Shown piece after piece: positions 6,028 through 7,014 of a DNA stretch of 7,014 bases. Source of the DNA: Fusobacteriota bacterium. GTDB lineage: Bacteria; Fusobacteriota; Fusobacteriia; Fusobacteriales; Fusobacteriaceae. The notes under the pieces are model-generated. The model made no database searches and had not been told where the DNA came from. It saw only the letters and a list, made by a program, of their open reading frames with translations. The position numbers and the translations under genes were made by a program. Location of the stretch: assembly GCA_003973585.1 (NCBI GenBank), contig QNYN01000106.1, forward strand, positions 1-7,014. Direction: 5' to 3'. Positions within the stretch are counted from its first letter, which is position 1; every line of letters starts with the position of its first letter.

Positions 6028-6092
6028 ACCCATAGAGATCAATTTTTGGTTGATCGTAGAGACACTAGACCATATTTCTAGCATATATGAGT
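6028..6092 (-). ncRNA. Purine riboswitch aptamer, guanine type, upstream of guaB
   Basis: The three-way junction can be read on the minus strand. P1 is ACTCATA (6092-6086) with TATGGGT (6034-6028). P2 is GCTAGA (6082-6077) with TCTAGT (6069-6064), closing the 7-base loop AATATGG (6076-6070). P3 is GATCAA (6055-6050) with TTGATC (6042-6037), closing the 7-base loop CCAAAAA. The loop ends GG and CC allow the known loop-loop contact. Junction J2/3 is GTCTCTAC (6063-6056), keeping the conserved U47 and U51 equivalents. The specificity base equivalent to position 74 is C (6035), as in guanine aptamers; adenine aptamers have U there. Two departures are noted: U for the usual A just before that C (6036), and U for A at the third J1/2 base (6083). 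The position in front of guaB fits guanine feedback. The 2'-deoxyguanosine class is a less likely alternative. Confidence 0.9.
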
Positions 6093-6119
6093 TGCTTAAT
6101 TTTATTGTAAATTTTAATA

Positions 6120-6149
6120 ATCCTAACATAACTTTAATACTTGTGTCAA
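6120..6149 (-). promoter_or_regulatory. Promoter of guaB and its riboswitch leader
   Basis: On the minus strand a perfect TTGACA (6149-6144), an 18-base spacer, and TAGGAT (6125-6120) preceded by TGT (extended -10). The start near 6113 places the P1 stem of the aptamer about 20 bases into the transcript and gives a leader of about 190 bases before guaB. Confidence 0.65.
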
Positions 6150-6150
6150 T

Positions 6151-6190
6151 AAAAAAAATCTACACTACCTTAGTAAAGAGTGTAGATTTT
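6151..6190 (-). terminator. Intrinsic terminator after the 113-aa protein gene
   Basis: On the minus strand AAAATCTACACT (6190-6179) pairs with AGTGTAGATTTT (6166-6155), a perfect 12-bp stem. A small CTT/AAG pairing lies in the loop, and the T run continues to 6151, eight T in all. It starts 3 bases past the stop of the upstream gene and abuts the guaB -35, so it insulates guaB from the ParB-like unit. Confidence 0.92.
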
Positions 6191-6193
6191 AAT

Positions 6194-6535
6194 TTATAAT
6201 TTTAATAATTCTTCAATATTAATTTCTTTATTAAAATCAATATCATAAATTTTAAATGTAAAGACCCCATCATCATTATATGGAATTTCGATTTTTGGCA
6301 TGATAATATCATAGATATAATCAAATAAAACTACCATAGTTCCTGGACTATCTTTATCTAAAATACTTTTTAAAGCAATAACCCTTTTAGGGTTAATTTT
6401 TAAAACTTTTTTTATTAACTCCATCTTTTTTTCTTCTTCAGAAATAGTTTCTAAAACTCGATGAATGGTAGGAGATAATTTTATTGCAAAAATAGGTTTT
6501 ATAGGATCCCTTGGAACAAATTTTATTGTACTCAT
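6194..6535 (-). CDS. Hypothetical protein, 113 aa
   Basis: Not recognised. It is a soluble protein without a signal peptide or clear membrane segment. It starts MSTIKFVPRDPIKPIFAIKL; a charged helical stretch (about 30-60: SEEEKKMELIKKVLKINPKR) leads into PGTMVVLFDYIYDIIMPKIEI (about 64-84), and the end is rich in alternating hydrophobic and acidic residues (VFTFKIYDIDFNKEINIEELLKL). ATG at 6535 has a weaker ribosome site, AGGTGG, about 6 bases upstream. It follows the ParB-like gene by 35 bases and is closed by a strong terminator 3 bases after its stop, so it is the last gene of that unit. By position it may act with the DNA-binding protein, but nothing in the sequence itself shows this. 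Confidence 0.75.
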   Translation of the reverse strand: MSTIKFVPRDPIKPIFAIKLSPTIHRVLETISEEEKKMELIKKVLKINPKRVIALKSILDKDSPGTMVVLFDYIYDIIMPKIEIPYNDDGVFTFKIYDIDFNKEINIEELLKL

Positions 6536-6570
6536 CTTTAACCACCTACTTTTGATAGAATACTATATTA

Positions 6571-7014
6571 TTATTTTATAAATGTATAATCATCATTTTC
6601 CATCATTTTTTTTATTTTTTCAAAATAATTTTTTACTTCTTCAGGAACTTTTTTCTTAACAGAAAAATTAAATCCTTTAGTTGTATATTTTATTGAAACC
6701 TTTGAAGGTTTTTCAGATTTATTAAGACCTTTTAAAATTTCTCTTAATTCATCCCTTTGAAGATCTTTATATTCATTGACAATATCAGAAGTTTTTTTCT
6801 CAGATTTTAATTTGTTCACTATTTTATTTAGAAGCTCAGCTTTATCAGCACCTAAGGTTTCTATATGTTCCCTTATTTCTAAAGGGTAATTAATGGCATT
6901 TTTAATTCTATAATAAGTTTTTTTACTAATATTATATCCTGCTATAATTTCTTCAATAGATTTATCTTTTCTAGCTGCTTCTTTATTAAATTTATAAGAT
7001 TGCTCTAATAAAGT
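6571..7014 (-). CDS. ParB/RepB-like DNA-binding protein (C-terminal 147 residues; N-terminus outside window)
   Basis: The frame is open from the window edge to TAA at 6571, 147 visible residues, so the gene begins beyond 7014. A GTG at 6819 could be taken as a start but lies inside this longer frame, has no clear ribosome site and would remove the conserved part. Visible residues about 18-42 (KSIEEIIAGYNISKKTYYRIKN) form a helix-turn-helix with NISKKTYYRI as recognition helix. It is followed by INYPLEIREHIETLG, which resembles the ParB pattern of a Leu-Pro-Glu-like segment after the helix-turn-helix. The lysine-rich C-terminus (KYTTKGFNFSVKKKVPEEV, then YFEKIKKMM) resembles the tails of RepB-type partition proteins. 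ParB-family proteins bind centromere-like sites and work with a ParA ATPase, or serve as regulators. The N-terminal nucleotide-binding domain cannot be checked here, so another helix-turn-helix regulator is possible. Confidence 0.72.
   Translation of the reverse strand, partial: TLLEQSYKFNKEAARKDKSIEEIIAGYNISKKTYYRIKNAINYPLEIREHIETLGADKAELLNKIVNKLKSEKKTSDIVNEYKDLQRDELREILKGLNKSEKPSKVSIKYTTKGFNFSVKKKVPEEVKNYFEKIKKMMENDDYTFIK

Noticed and set aside
6014..6199. Plus-strand ORF of 61 codons
   Set aside because: It lies across the guaB riboswitch, promoter and terminator on the opposite strand, has no ribosome site and is explained by the RNA structure.
6571..6819. Separate 82-residue gene starting at GTG 6819
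   Set aside because: The frame stays open to the window edge and upstream codons encode a conserved-looking helix-turn-helix, so this is the tail of a longer gene.
1..7014. CRISPR arrays, insertion sequences, tRNA genes
   Set aside because: No regularly spaced repeats, transposase motifs, terminal inverted repeats or tRNA-like cloverleaf were seen on either strand.

Overview
The window reads like a chromosomal segment of a very AT-rich, low-GC anaerobe. A Fusobacteriota member (Fusobacterium or Cetobacterium-like) is my best guess. The reasons are the codon use (TTA, ATA, AGA, AAA; every visible stop is TAA), the strong GGAGG ribosome sites and the short intergenic gaps rich in intrinsic terminators. 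A low-GC clostridial relative cannot be excluded from the sequence alone. All genes but one lie on the minus strand.

Layout, in the minus-strand direction of transcription (right to left). Positions 7014-6571 hold the C-terminal part of a ParB/RepB-like DNA-binding protein, followed by an unrecognised 113-residue protein (6535-6194). A strong terminator (about 6151-6190) ends that unit. It runs directly into the guaB promoter, then a guanine-type purine riboswitch (aptamer 6028-6092) with a terminator and a competing antiterminator (5960-6013), then guaB (IMP dehydrogenase, 5922-4465). A bidirectional terminator (4428-4466) separates guaB from the only plus-strand gene, a very acidic 130-residue unknown protein (4035-4427). 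Its promoter region is shared back to back with a three-gene minus-strand operon. That operon encodes a dipeptide epimerase of the L-Ala-D/L-Glu type (3882-2812), a DUF819 multi-pass membrane protein (2751-1597) and a cytoplasmic serine beta-lactamase-fold hydrolase (1593-622). The set suggests import and processing of peptidoglycan-derived or other D-amino-acid-containing dipeptides.

At the left end the branched-chain aminotransferase gene ilvE (329-1, cut by the window edge) sits behind its own promoter and a 46-codon leader ORF (541-401). The start of that ORF is almost entirely Ile, Leu and Val codons. An intrinsic terminator lies between the leader ORF and ilvE, and a segment inside the leader ORF is complementary to the terminator's first arm. 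This has the parts of a classical ribosome-mediated transcription attenuator and is the most interesting element in the window.

The regulatory theme is transcript-level sensing of end products: the ilvE leader probably reads charged branched-chain tRNAs by translation, and the guaB leader probably reads guanine by direct binding. No CRISPR array, insertion sequence, tRNA or rRNA was seen.
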